Source of the DNA: Citrobacter amalonaticus Y19
Lineage (GTDB): Bacteria > Pseudomonadota > Gammaproteobacteria > Enterobacterales > Enterobacteriaceae
Assembly: GCF_000981805.1 (NCBI RefSeq)
Contig: NZ_CP011132.1
Span: forward strand, 4,464,001-4,528,000
DNA: 64,000 bases
Direction of reading: 5' to 3'
Below are positions 17,272-24,758 of the stretch, in pieces (the stretch's first letter is position 1; every line of letters begins with the position of its first letter). Made by a program: the position numbers and the translations under genes. Under the pieces are notes generated by a model, which was given only the letters and a program-made list of their open reading frames with translations, had not been told where the DNA came from and did not search any database.

Positions 17272-17987
17272 TGCGTTTTTACCGGTCTCCAGGACCCATC
17301 TCGGCGATCACGTTCGATCTCGATGACACCCTTTACGATAACCGTCCGGTTATCCTGCGCACCGAGCAGGAAGCGCTCGCGTTTATGCAAAACTACCATC
17401 CGGCGCTACGGACGCTGCAAAATGCCGACCTGCAACGTTTGCGTCAGGCGGTGCGTGAAGCGGAGCCGGAAATTTATCACGACGTGACCCGCTGGCGGCA
17501 TCGTGCCGTCGAGCGTGCCATGCTGAACGCCGGGCTCTCTGCGGAAGAGGCGGTGGCTGGCGCGAACGCCGCGATGATGAACTTTGCGAAGTGGCGCAGT
17601 CGGGTCGATGTCCCGCAAGAGACACACGACACGCTGAAAACCTTAGCGAAAAAGTGGCCGCTGGTGGCGATCACCAACGGTAATGCGCAGCCGGAACTGT
17701 TTGGCCTCGGCGATTACTTCGAATTTGTACTGCGTGCCGGTCCGGACGGACGCTCAAAACCGTTCAGTGATATGTACTTCCTGGCGGCGGAAAAGTTGAA
17801 TGTCCCGATCGGCGAGATCCTGCACGTGGGCGACGATCTGACGACCGACGTTGCCGGGGCGATCCGCAGCGGATTGCAGGCTTGCTGGATCAAGCCAGAA
17901 AATGCCGACCTGATGCACACCTTTGACAGTCGTTTACTGCCGCATATCGAAATTTCACAGTTGGCATCTCTGACCTCGCTGATATAA
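17271..17987 (+). CDS. yigB: HAD phosphatase YigB (FMN / riboflavin-pathway phosphatase)
   Basis: This is a haloacid dehalogenase-family phosphatase of 238 aa. In E. coli it dephosphorylates FMN and 5-amino-6-(5-phospho-D-ribitylamino)uracil, a missing step of riboflavin synthesis. Motif I is FDLDDTLYDN, with nucleophile Asp16 and Asp18. Motif II is AITNGN near residue 129. The DDLTTDVAGA segment near 187 is motif IV. It is last gene of the dapF operon, and the uvrD promoter lies across its 3' end. Confidence 0.93.
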   Translation: MRFYRSPGPISAITFDLDDTLYDNRPVILRTEQEALAFMQNYHPALRTLQNADLQRLRQAVREAEPEIYHDVTRWRHRAVERAMLNAGLSAEEAVAGANAAMMNFAKWRSRVDVPQETHDTLKTLAKKWPLVAITNGNAQPELFGLGDYFEFVLRAGPDGRSKPFSDMYFLAAEKLNVPIGEILHVGDDLTTDVAGAIRSGLQACWIKPENADLMHTFDSRLLPHIEISQLASLTSLI

Positions 17988-18017
17988 TCACCAACAGTTC
18001 TGTATAAAATTCCAGGG
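17961..18017 (+). promoter_or_regulatory. uvrD promoter with LexA (SOS) box
   Basis: A -35 TTGGCA (17961-17966) and a consensus -10 TATAAT (17983-17988) are 16 bp apart, inside the 3' end of yigB. Just downstream is CTG-TATAAAATTC-CAG (18000-18015), which fits the CTG-N10-CAG core of LexA boxes and would cover the transcription start. E. coli uvrD is a known SOS gene with a LexA box in the same place. Confidence 0.85.
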
Positions 18018-18107
18018 TTTTGGCGGATGGCGCTACGCTTATCCGCCCTACGCTGACTGCGATCACGTAGGCCCGATAAGCGAAGCGCCATCAGGCATTT
18101 CGCAGTT
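18018..18107. repeat. REP/BIME pair in the uvrD leader
   Basis: Two REP-type palindromes in opposite orientation (around GGCGGATGGCGCTACGC and GCGAAGCGCCATCAGGC) fill the leader between the LexA box and the uvrD start. The first also forms a hairpin, GGCGGAT/ATCCGCC, where E. coli has its uvrD attenuator hairpin. Confidence 0.75.
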
Positions 18108-18133
18108 TATCTATTCCTAACGCGGCGGTGCCA

Positions 18134-20296
18134 ATGGACGTTTCTTACCTGCTCGACAGCCTCAATGATAAACAGCGCGAAGCGGTGGCCGCGCCACGTA
18201 GCAACATGCTGGTTCTCGCGGGGGCGGGGAGTGGTAAAACACGCGTGCTGGTACACCGTATCGCCTGGCTGTTGACGGTAGAAAATAACTCGCCGTACTC
18301 GATTATGGCGGTCACCTTTACCAACAAAGCGGCGGCGGAGATGCGTCACCGCATCGGCCAGATTATGGGCACCAGCCAGGGCGGCATGTGGGTGGGCACC
18401 TTCCACGGTCTGGCGCACCGACTGCTGCGCGCGCATCACATGGATGCGAATTTGCCGCAGGACTTCCAGATCCTCGACAGCGAAGACCAGTTGCGCCTGC
18501 TTAAGCGTCTGATCAAGGCGATGAATCTCGACGAGAAGCAGTGGCCGGCGCGTCAGGCGATGTGGTACATCAACGGGCAGAAAGACGAAGGTCTGCGCCC
18601 GCATCATATTCAGAGCTTCGGTAACCCGATTGAGCAAACCTGGCAAAAGGTTTATCAGGCCTATCAGGAAGCGTGCGATCGTGCGGGACTGGTGGATTTC
18701 GCCGAACTGCTGCTGCGCGCGCATGAGTTGTGGCTCAACAAGCCGCATATTCTTCAGCACTATCGTGAACGTTTCACCAATATCCTGGTGGACGAGTTCC
18801 AGGATACCAACAACATTCAGTATGCCTGGATTCGTCTGCTGGCTGGCGATACCGGCAAAGTGATGATTGTGGGCGATGACGACCAGTCTATCTACGGCTG
18901 GCGCGGCGCGCAGGTTGAGAACATCCAGCGCTTCCTGAACGATTTCCCTGGCGCACAAACGATCCGCCTTGAGCAGAACTACCGCTCAACCAGCAATATC
19001 CTCAGCGCAGCGAACGCCCTGATCGAGAACAACAACGGGCGTCTGGGTAAAAAACTGTGGACCGATGGCGTCGAAGGCGAACCGATTTCGCTCTACTGCG
19101 CGTTTAACGAACTGGATGAAGCGCGCTTTGTCGTCAACCGGATCAAAACCTGGCAGGATAACGGCGGCGCGCTTGAGCAGTGTGCCATTCTCTATCGCAG
19201 TAACGCCCAGTCGCGTGTGCTCGAAGAGGCGTTGTTACAGGCCAGCATGCCGTACCGTATCTACGGCGGCATGCGCTTCTTCGAACGTCAGGAAATCAAA
19301 GACGCGCTCTCTTATCTGCGTTTGATTGCAAACCGCAATGATGACGCGGCCTTTGAACGCGTGGTGAATACCCCAACGCGCGGGATTGGCGATCGGACGC
19401 TGGACGTGGTGCGCCAGGCTTCGCGCGATCGCCAGCTCACGCTGTGGCAGGCGTGTCGCGAACTGTTGCAGGAAAAAGCGCTGGCCGGTCGTGCCGCCAG
19501 TGCGCTGCAACGTTTTATGGAACTGATCGACGCGCTGGCCCAGGAAACCGTCGACATGCCGCTGCACGTGCAGACTGACCGGGTGATTAAAGACTCGGGC
19601 CTGCGCATGATGTACGAGCAGGAGAAAGGCGAGAAAGGCCAGACCCGCATCGAGAACTTAGAGGAACTGGTGACGGCGACGCGCCAGTTCAGTTACAACG
19701 AAGAAGACGAAGACCTGATGCCGTTGCAGGCATTTCTCTCCCATGCGGCGCTGGAAGCGGGCGAAGGGCAGGCGGATACCTGGCAGGATGCAGTACAGCT
19801 CATGACGCTGCACTCAGCGAAGGGGCTGGAGTTCCCGCAGGTGTTTATCGTCGGGATGGAAGAGGGGATGTTCCCCAGCCAGATGTCGCTGGATGAGGGC
19901 GGACGCCTTGAAGAAGAGCGCCGTCTGGCCTACGTCGGCGTGACTCGTGCGATGCAGAAACTGACCTTAACCTATGCCGAAACGCGCCGACTGTATGGCA
20001 AAGAGGTGTATCACCGTCCGTCGCGCTTCATCGGCGAGCTGCCGGAAGAGTGTGTTGAAGAGGTGCGTTTGCGTGCAACGATCAGCCGTCCGGTGAGCCA
20101 TCAGCGCATGGGGACGCCGATGATGGAGAACGACACCGGATACAAGCTGGGCCAGCGTGTGCGTCATGCTAAGTTCGGAGAGGGTACCATTGTGAATCTG
20201 GAAGGCAGCGGTGAACACAGCCGGTTGCAGGTAGCCTTCCAGGGGCAGGGAATCAAATGGCTCGTCGCCGCGTATGCGAAGTTGGAAACGGTCTAA
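18134..20296 (+). CDS. uvrD: DNA helicase II UvrD
   Basis: UvrD is the superfamily 1A 3'-5' helicase used in nucleotide excision repair (release of UvrC and the cut strand) and methyl-directed mismatch repair. From ATG at 18134 it has 720 aa, as in E. coli; an upstream GTG (18128) would add two residues. Walker A is GAGSGKT (30-36, Lys35), motif II is DEFQD (near 220) and motif IV-VI blocks such as SAKGLEF and VGVTRA are present. The C-terminal Tudor-like domain, which binds RNA polymerase, ends the protein. It is preceded by a LexA-controlled promoter. Confidence 0.97.
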   Translation: MDVSYLLDSLNDKQREAVAAPRSNMLVLAGAGSGKTRVLVHRIAWLLTVENNSPYSIMAVTFTNKAAAEMRHRIGQIMGTSQGGMWVGTFHGLAHRLLRAHHMDANLPQDFQILDSEDQLRLLKRLIKAMNLDEKQWPARQAMWYINGQKDEGLRPHHIQSFGNPIEQTWQKVYQAYQEACDRAGLVDFAELLLRAHELWLNKPHILQHYRERFTNILVDEFQDTNNIQYAWIRLLAGDTGKVMIVGDDDQSIYGWRGAQVENIQRFLNDFPGAQTIRLEQNYRSTSNILSAANALIENNNGRLGKKLWTDGVEGEPISLYCAFNELDEARFVVNRIKTWQDNGGALEQCAILYRSNAQSRVLEEALLQASMPYRIYGGMRFFERQEIKDALSYLRLIANRNDDAAFERVVNTPTRGIGDRTLDVVRQASRDRQLTLWQACRELLQEKALAGRAASALQRFMELIDALAQETVDMPLHVQTDRVIKDSGLRMMYEQEKGEKGQTRIENLEELVTATRQFSYNEEDEDLMPLQAFLSHAALEAGEGQADTWQDAVQLMTLHSAKGLEFPQVFIVGMEEGMFPSQMSLDEGGRLEEERRLAYVGVTRAMQKLTLTYAETRRLYGKEVYHRPSRFIGELPEECVEEVRLRATISRPVSHQRMGTPMMENDTGYKLGQRVRHAKFGEGTIVNLEGSGEHSRLQVAFQGQGIKWLVAAYAKLETV

Positions 20297-20383
20297 CTTA
20301 TAGATAAATATCACTTTAATTTCCCCCTCTGCTAACCTTTCTGCATAAGGGGAAATTATTACTTTTTCGCGTTTCGTTGCGTG

Positions 20384-20412
20384 TTGACGGCAAATTTTTG
20401 CTGGCGTAACAT
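20384..20412 (+). promoter_or_regulatory. corA promoter
   Basis: TTGACG (20384-20389) and TAACAT (20407-20412) are separated by exactly 17 bp. The region upstream is AT-rich (attattactttttcgcg). It leaves a leader of about 240 nt before corA. Confidence 0.75.
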
Positions 20413-20444
20413 GCGCGCACGATTACGCTAAGAGGACATTCGCC

Positions 20445-20501
20445 TTGGACACACCCAGTAGATACTGGCTCATTATCCTGTCATCCAGGATCAACTCCTA
20501 A
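20445..20501 (+). CDS. corL: corA leader peptide CorL (18 aa, TTG start)
   Basis: This is a short open frame with a TTG start and 18 codons, beginning MDTPSRYWLIIL. It has a strong ribosome site (aagagg) 8-9 nt upstream. In Salmonella, translation of a corA leader ORF named corL is known to control Rho-dependent termination in the leader. Position and start context match that model; I have not compared the peptides. The codons after the tryptophan run straight into a hairpin. Confidence 0.7.
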   Translation: MDTPSRYWLIILSSRINS

Positions 20502-20528
20502 GGCTATCCCTTTTTGCTGATAGCCTTA
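20500..20528 (+). promoter_or_regulatory. Leader hairpin downstream of corL
   Basis: AAGGCTAT and ATAGCCTT are perfect inverted repeats with a pyrimidine-rich loop. The left arm begins inside the corL stop codon, so ribosomes ending corL would cover it. This would link corL translation to leader folding ahead of corA. No T-run follows, which fits Rho-dependent rather than intrinsic termination. The next stretch (cgaccttctcttctttttcccgtc) is C- and pyrimidine-rich, as rut regions can be. Confidence 0.55.
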
Positions 20529-20656
20529 GCGGTTGTCAGCGACCTTCTCTTCTTTTTCCCGTCGCGCTGAGTCAGGCTGTTTAATGGTCTGAAACCCAAT
20601 TGTTTCTGTGTGCCCACCGAACTGTCCGATATTTTTAAGCATTGGGAGTCCCGGTC

Positions 20657-21607
20657 ATGCTGAGCGCATTTCAACTGGAAAATAATCGACTCATTCGGCT
20701 GGAAGTCGAAGAGTCACAAACCCTGATTGATGCCGTCTGGGTCGACCTGGTCGAGCCGGACGACGACGAGCGACTGCGCGTACAATCTGAGCTGGGCCAG
20801 AGCCTGGCGACCCGTCCTGAACTGGAAGACATCGAAGCATCCGCCCGTTTCTTCGAAGACGAAGACGGCCTGCACATCCACTCCTTTTTCTTCTTCGAAG
20901 ATGCGGAAGACCACGCGGGTAACTCCACCGTGGCATTCACCATCCGCGATGGCCGCCTGTTTACCCTGCGTGAACGTGAGCTGCCCGCGTTTCGTCTGTA
21001 TCGTATGCGCGCCCGTAGCCAGGCGATGGTTGACGGTAACGCCTACGAACTGCTGCTGGATCTGTTCGAAACCAAAATCGAACAATTGGCGGATGAAATC
21101 GAAAACATCTACAGCGATCTGGAAGAGCTGAGCCGGGTGATTATGGAAGGCCATCAGGGCGATGAGTATGATGAAGCGCTTTCGACGCTGGCGGAACTGG
21201 AAGATATCGGCTGGAAAGTTCGCCTGTGTCTGATGGATACCCAGCGCGCACTGAACTTCCTGGTCCGCAAAGCGCGTTTGCCGGGCGGACAACTGGAACA
21301 GGCGCGCGAGATCCTGCGAGATATCGAATCCCTGCTGCCACACAACGAATCCCTGTTCCAGAAAGTGAACTTCCTGATGCAGGCGGCGATGGGCTTTATC
21401 AACATCGAGCAGAACCGCATCATCAAGATCTTCTCGGTGGTTTCCGTGGTTTTCCTGCCGCCGACGCTGGTGGCATCCAGCTATGGGATGAACTTCGAGT
21501 TTATGCCTGAGCTGCGCTGGAGCTTTGGTTATCCGGGCGCGATTATCTTCATGCTGCTCGCCGGTCTGGCACCGTATCTGTACTTTAAGCGCAAGAACTG
21601 GCTGTAA
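20657..21607 (+). CDS. corA: Magnesium/cobalt transporter CorA
   Basis: CorA is the main constitutive Mg2+ channel of the inner membrane, a homopentamer that also carries Co2+ and Ni2+. From the ATG at 20657 it has 316 aa, as in E. coli; an upstream GTG-like start would add five residues. A large acidic cytoplasmic domain is followed by two C-terminal helices, with the signature GMN at 277-279 and the periplasmic loop MPEL right after it. The C-terminus KRKNWL is basic. Expression is probably tuned by the corL leader. Confidence 0.96.
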   Translation: MLSAFQLENNRLIRLEVEESQTLIDAVWVDLVEPDDDERLRVQSELGQSLATRPELEDIEASARFFEDEDGLHIHSFFFFEDAEDHAGNSTVAFTIRDGRLFTLRERELPAFRLYRMRARSQAMVDGNAYELLLDLFETKIEQLADEIENIYSDLEELSRVIMEGHQGDEYDEALSTLAELEDIGWKVRLCLMDTQRALNFLVRKARLPGGQLEQAREILRDIESLLPHNESLFQKVNFLMQAAMGFINIEQNRIIKIFSVVSVVFLPPTLVASSYGMNFEFMPELRWSFGYPGAIIFMLLAGLAPYLYFKRKNWL

Positions 21608-21612
21608 TATCC

Positions 21613-21644
21613 TGCCCGGTGGCGCTACGCTTACCGGGCCTACA
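21613..21644. repeat. REP unit between corA and yigF
   Basis: TGCCCGGTGGCGCTACGC followed by the arm ACCGGGC and CTACA is a standard REP palindrome between two convergent genes. It touches the yigF stop codon. Confidence 0.8.
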
Positions 21645-22020
21645 GACCCCAGGTTTGCTCATTCTTAACCTTCAGCAGATAGAACCAGATATTCGCTTTG
21701 AAACCGACTAATGCGGATATTGCGTATCCGATGATACTTATGTCATAGGCCATGGAGATAGCACCTACTGCCAGAAAGAGGAGTAATACGGTAATGCCTT
21801 TCTTCCACAGGCCTAAATAAAAAAGGTAAATGAAAGAAAACACTAATGCCCAAATATTTAACCCCATACTCATTTTCTGGCTGAAAGAGAGGGTTTTGTA
21901 GCCTGAAGCGTAAAGCGGGGGTGTCTTCCAGAAACCAGGAAGACCGTACTGGTCATAAAATGCAAATCTGGCCTGCCACTTTTCGCTAAGTTCTTCGATC
22001 CTATTCTCGTTCTTTTCCAT
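21640..22020 (-). CDS. yigF: DUF2628 membrane protein YigF
   Basis: This is a 126-aa protein with a polar N-terminus (MEKNENRIEELSEKW) and about two to three hydrophobic segments from residue 53 on (GLNIWALVFSFIYLFYLGLW, then VLLLFLAVGAISMA). It matches E. coli YigF (DUF2628) in length and position after corA. No function is known. K-12 carries a second small gene, yigG, next to it; here REP sequences occupy that place. Confidence 0.85.
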   Translation of the reverse strand: MEKNENRIEELSEKWQARFAFYDQYGLPGFWKTPPLYASGYKTLSFSQKMSMGLNIWALVFSFIYLFYLGLWKKGITVLLLFLAVGAISMAYDISIIGYAISALVGFKANIWFYLLKVKNEQTWGL

Positions 22021-22146
22021 AACATTCCCTTCTTCGCGACATAATAAACATGCTAAGCATTAGTCAGTGAAAAAAAGAACGAAACAAGATTATGGGGAAG
22101 TGGCGTTATTTCAGAATTTATAAAGATTTTTCCGGCAGAAGAACGT

Positions 22147-22224
22147 TGCCGGATGGCGCTTCGCTTATCCGGCCTACAAAAGTACATCATCGTAGGCCTG
22201 ATAAGGCGTAGCCGCCATCAGGCA
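22147..22224. repeat. BIME of two REP units between yigF and rarD
   Basis: The first REP has arms GCCGGAT/ATCCGGC and ends CCTACA. The second, inverted, reads TAGGCCTGATAAGGCG to CGCCATCAGGCA. It lies between the rarD stop and the yigF promoter region. Confidence 0.85.
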
Positions 22225-22232
22225 TATCACGA

Positions 22233-23129
22233 CTATATTCCCCTGCGCGTTCTGCGTTGCGTATAAATCGCATCCGTCACGAAGATCGCCAGCGCGACCC
22301 AGATAAAGGCGAACGTCACCATTTTATCCGATCCTGGCACTTCGCCGTAGAACGTCACGGCCAACAGGAACATCAGCGTCGGGCCGATGTACTGGAAGAA
22401 ACCCAGCGTAGAAAGCCGCAGACGCGTCGCCGCACCGGTAAAGCACAGCAACGGAACCGTGGTCACCACCCCGGCGGCAATCAGCAGCAGGTTGAGCGAC
22501 ATCGGGTTTTGTCCCATATGGCTGGTTGAGCTGTCGGCGATACCGAACAGGTAGATTGCGGCAACGGGCAGCAGCCACAGGGTTTCCACCAGCATCCCGG
22601 TTTGCGCTTCAACGGCGATTTTCTTGCGCACCAGACCGTAAAACGCAAAGCTGAACGCCAGTCCCAGCGCAATGATGGGGAGCGAGCCGAAGGTCCAGAG
22701 CTGCACCAGAACGCCACAGGTCGCGAGAATTACCGCCAACCACTGCATCCGGCGAAAGCGTTCACCGAGGAAAAGCATCCCCAACACAATGTTCACCAGC
22801 GGGTTGATAAAGTAACCCAGGCTGGCTTCCAGCATATGGTGGTTGTTGACCGCCCAGATAAACAGCAGCCAGTTCCCCCCCACGAGCACCGCCGAGAGCG
22901 CCAGCAGGAAGATCTTTTTCGGCGTTTTCAGCAGCGCTTTTACGCTCGACCACTGCCGGCTGATGCTGATCAGCGCCACCATAAAGAAAAACGACCAGAT
23001 CACGCGATGGGTCAGGATTTCATCTGCGGGGACGTAATAAATAAGCTTGAAGTACGCCGGAGCGATCCCCCAAATAAAATAGGCAGCAAGAGCGAGTAAC
23101 ACGCCCAGCCGCGTTTGTTTTGCATCCAT
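22233..23129 (-). CDS. rarD: EamA-family transporter RarD
   Basis: RarD is an inner-membrane protein of the drug/metabolite transporter superfamily, named for chloramphenicol resistance by similarity to a Pseudomonas gene; its real substrate is unknown. The protein is 298 aa with about ten hydrophobic helices in two EamA repeats. The first includes GVLLALAAYFIWGIAPAY (residues 9-26) and ends are basic (TQRRTRRGI). It matches E. coli RarD apart from a slightly different tail. A short interval separates it from yigI, which is on the same strand. Confidence 0.9.
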   Translation of the reverse strand: MDAKQTRLGVLLALAAYFIWGIAPAYFKLIYYVPADEILTHRVIWSFFFMVALISISRQWSSVKALLKTPKKIFLLALSAVLVGGNWLLFIWAVNNHHMLEASLGYFINPLVNIVLGMLFLGERFRRMQWLAVILATCGVLVQLWTFGSLPIIALGLAFSFAFYGLVRKKIAVEAQTGMLVETLWLLPVAAIYLFGIADSSTSHMGQNPMSLNLLLIAAGVVTTVPLLCFTGAATRLRLSTLGFFQYIGPTLMFLLAVTFYGEVPGSDKMVTFAFIWVALAIFVTDAIYTQRRTRRGI

Positions 23130-23172
23130 CGGGAAAACTCATGTCTGAAATGTAACAACAGTTTACCTGTTT

Positions 23173-23640
23173 TTACCCCACCATATAAGTGGCGGTGGCG
23201 CTGGCAATATAAAGCTGGTCTTCGTTGTGCAATTCCACACGTGCCACGGCGACTTTGTTTCCCGCGCGCAGCAGACTGCTGGTGGCGGTAAAGCGATTGC
23301 CCCGACCCGGACGCAGGTAGTCCACGCGCAGATCGATGGTCCCCATGCGGGACAGACGCTGGCGCAGTTCGTCTTCACTGATGGTCTCGTGCCGCGTTAG
23401 GGTACTGCCGACGCACACCAGCCCGGCTGCCACGTCCAGAGCAGAGGCGATCACTCCGCCATGCAGAATGCTCTGCGCCCAGTTCCCGACCATCATTGGC
23501 TGATTATTAAAGGCCAGTTGGGCAAATGCTTTTTCGTAGCGTTCCAGTTCCAGCCCCAGCGCCCGATTAAACGGCATGTGATAGACAAACATTTCGCCCA
23601 CGAGCTTCAGGGCTTGCTCAGCAGTCAGTACGGCAGACAT
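23173..23640 (-). CDS. yigI: Hotdog-fold acyl-CoA thioesterase YigI
   Basis: YigI is a PaaI/YbgC-type hotdog thioesterase that in E. coli has been reported to hydrolyse medium- and long-chain acyl-CoA. With the start at 23640 ([17 protein letters not shown]) it is 155 aa, the E. coli length. An upstream in-frame ATG at 23658 would add MECRNR and is less likely. The core motif [22 protein letters not shown] (residues about 53-74) carries the HGG typical of the fold. pldA is divergent, so phospholipid turnover and acyl-CoA hydrolysis are neighbours here. Confidence 0.88.
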
Positions 23641-23804
23641 ACGATTCCGACACTCCATTGGTTAATAAAATGTTGATGTTATGCTTCTTAAATGTTGTTT
23701 TCCACTTTAAGACGGGATAACTAACGAGGTTGTGTGTAAATATGTAAAATGGTTGGCAGAATAATAGACAAATCAAAAATCTTTCGTTCAGGAGAACAAC
23801 AAGA

Positions 23805-24674
23805 ATGCGGGCGATTCTGGCTTGGTTGCTACCAGCAGCAATGCTGCCGCTGACGGCGTATGCGCAAGAGGCGACGGTGAAAGAGGTTCATGATGCACCG
23901 GCGGTGCGGGGCAGTATTATCGCCAATATGCTGCAGGAGCATGATAATCCTTTTACGCTTTACCCCTACGATACGAACTACCTGATCTACACCAATACCA
24001 GCGACATGAACAAAGAAGCGATCAGTTCCTACAACTGGTCCGAAAACGCCCGCAAAGATGAAGTAAAGTTCCAGTTGAGTCTGGCGTTTCCGATCTGGCG
24101 TGGGATTGCGGGCCCGAACTCGGTTCTGGGTGCCTCTTATACGCAGAAGTCCTGGTGGCAGTTGTCCAACACAGAAGAGTCGTCGCCCTTTCGTGAAACC
24201 AACTACGAACCGCAGCTGTTCCTGGGTTTTGCGACAGATTATCGCGTTGCCGGATGGACACTGCGCGACGTAGAAATGGGTTATAACCATGATTCGAACG
24301 GGCGTTCCGATCCGACATCACGTAGCTGGAACCGTCTTTACACGCGCCTGATGGCGGAAAACGGCAACTGGCTGGTGGAGGTTAAACCGTGGTACGTCAT
24401 CGGCAGTACCGACGATAACCCGGATATCACCAAATACATGGGCTATTATCAGCTTAAGGTCGGCTATCATCTGGGCGATGCGGTGCTGAGTGCGAAAGGC
24501 CAGTACAACTGGAATACCGGTTACGGCGGCGCGGAGTTGGGGTTGAGTTACCCGATGACGAAGCATATTCGTCTCTATACCCAGGTGTATAGCGGGTACG
24601 GCGAATCGCTGATCGACTATAACTTTAATCAGACGCGCGTCGGTGTGGGTGTGATGCTCAACGATATCTTCTGA
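23805..24674 (+). CDS. pldA: Outer membrane phospholipase A
   Basis: OMPLA is a 12-strand beta-barrel enzyme that removes phospholipids misplaced in the outer leaflet; it is activated by calcium-dependent dimerisation. The precursor has 289 aa with a 20-residue signal peptide (cut after LTAYA). Catalytic His162, Ser164 and Asn176 of the precursor (mature 142/144/156) lie in YNHDSNGRS and RSWNRLY. The C-terminus ends in Phe, as outer-membrane barrels do. An intrinsic terminator follows before recQ. Confidence 0.96.
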   Translation: MRAILAWLLPAAMLPLTAYAQEATVKEVHDAPAVRGSIIANMLQEHDNPFTLYPYDTNYLIYTNTSDMNKEAISSYNWSENARKDEVKFQLSLAFPIWRGIAGPNSVLGASYTQKSWWQLSNTEESSPFRETNYEPQLFLGFATDYRVAGWTLRDVEMGYNHDSNGRSDPTSRSWNRLYTRLMAENGNWLVEVKPWYVIGSTDDNPDITKYMGYYQLKVGYHLGDAVLSAKGQYNWNTGYGGAELGLSYPMTKHIRLYTQVYSGYGESLIDYNFNQTRVGVGVMLNDIF

Positions 24675-24710
24675 TCGATGATTGTGTTTTAAACATTGCA
24701 GTTTCTCCCT

Positions 24711-24737
24711 CAGGCGCTGAAAATAGCGCCTGTTTTG
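24711..24737 (+). terminator. Rho-independent terminator between pldA and recQ
   Basis: CAGGCGCT (24711-24718) pairs with AGCGCCTG (24725-24732) and is followed by TTTT. It ends 22 nt before the recQ start. Confidence 0.8.
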
Positions 24738-24758
24738 ATTTAAGCGAACGGGGTTAAT

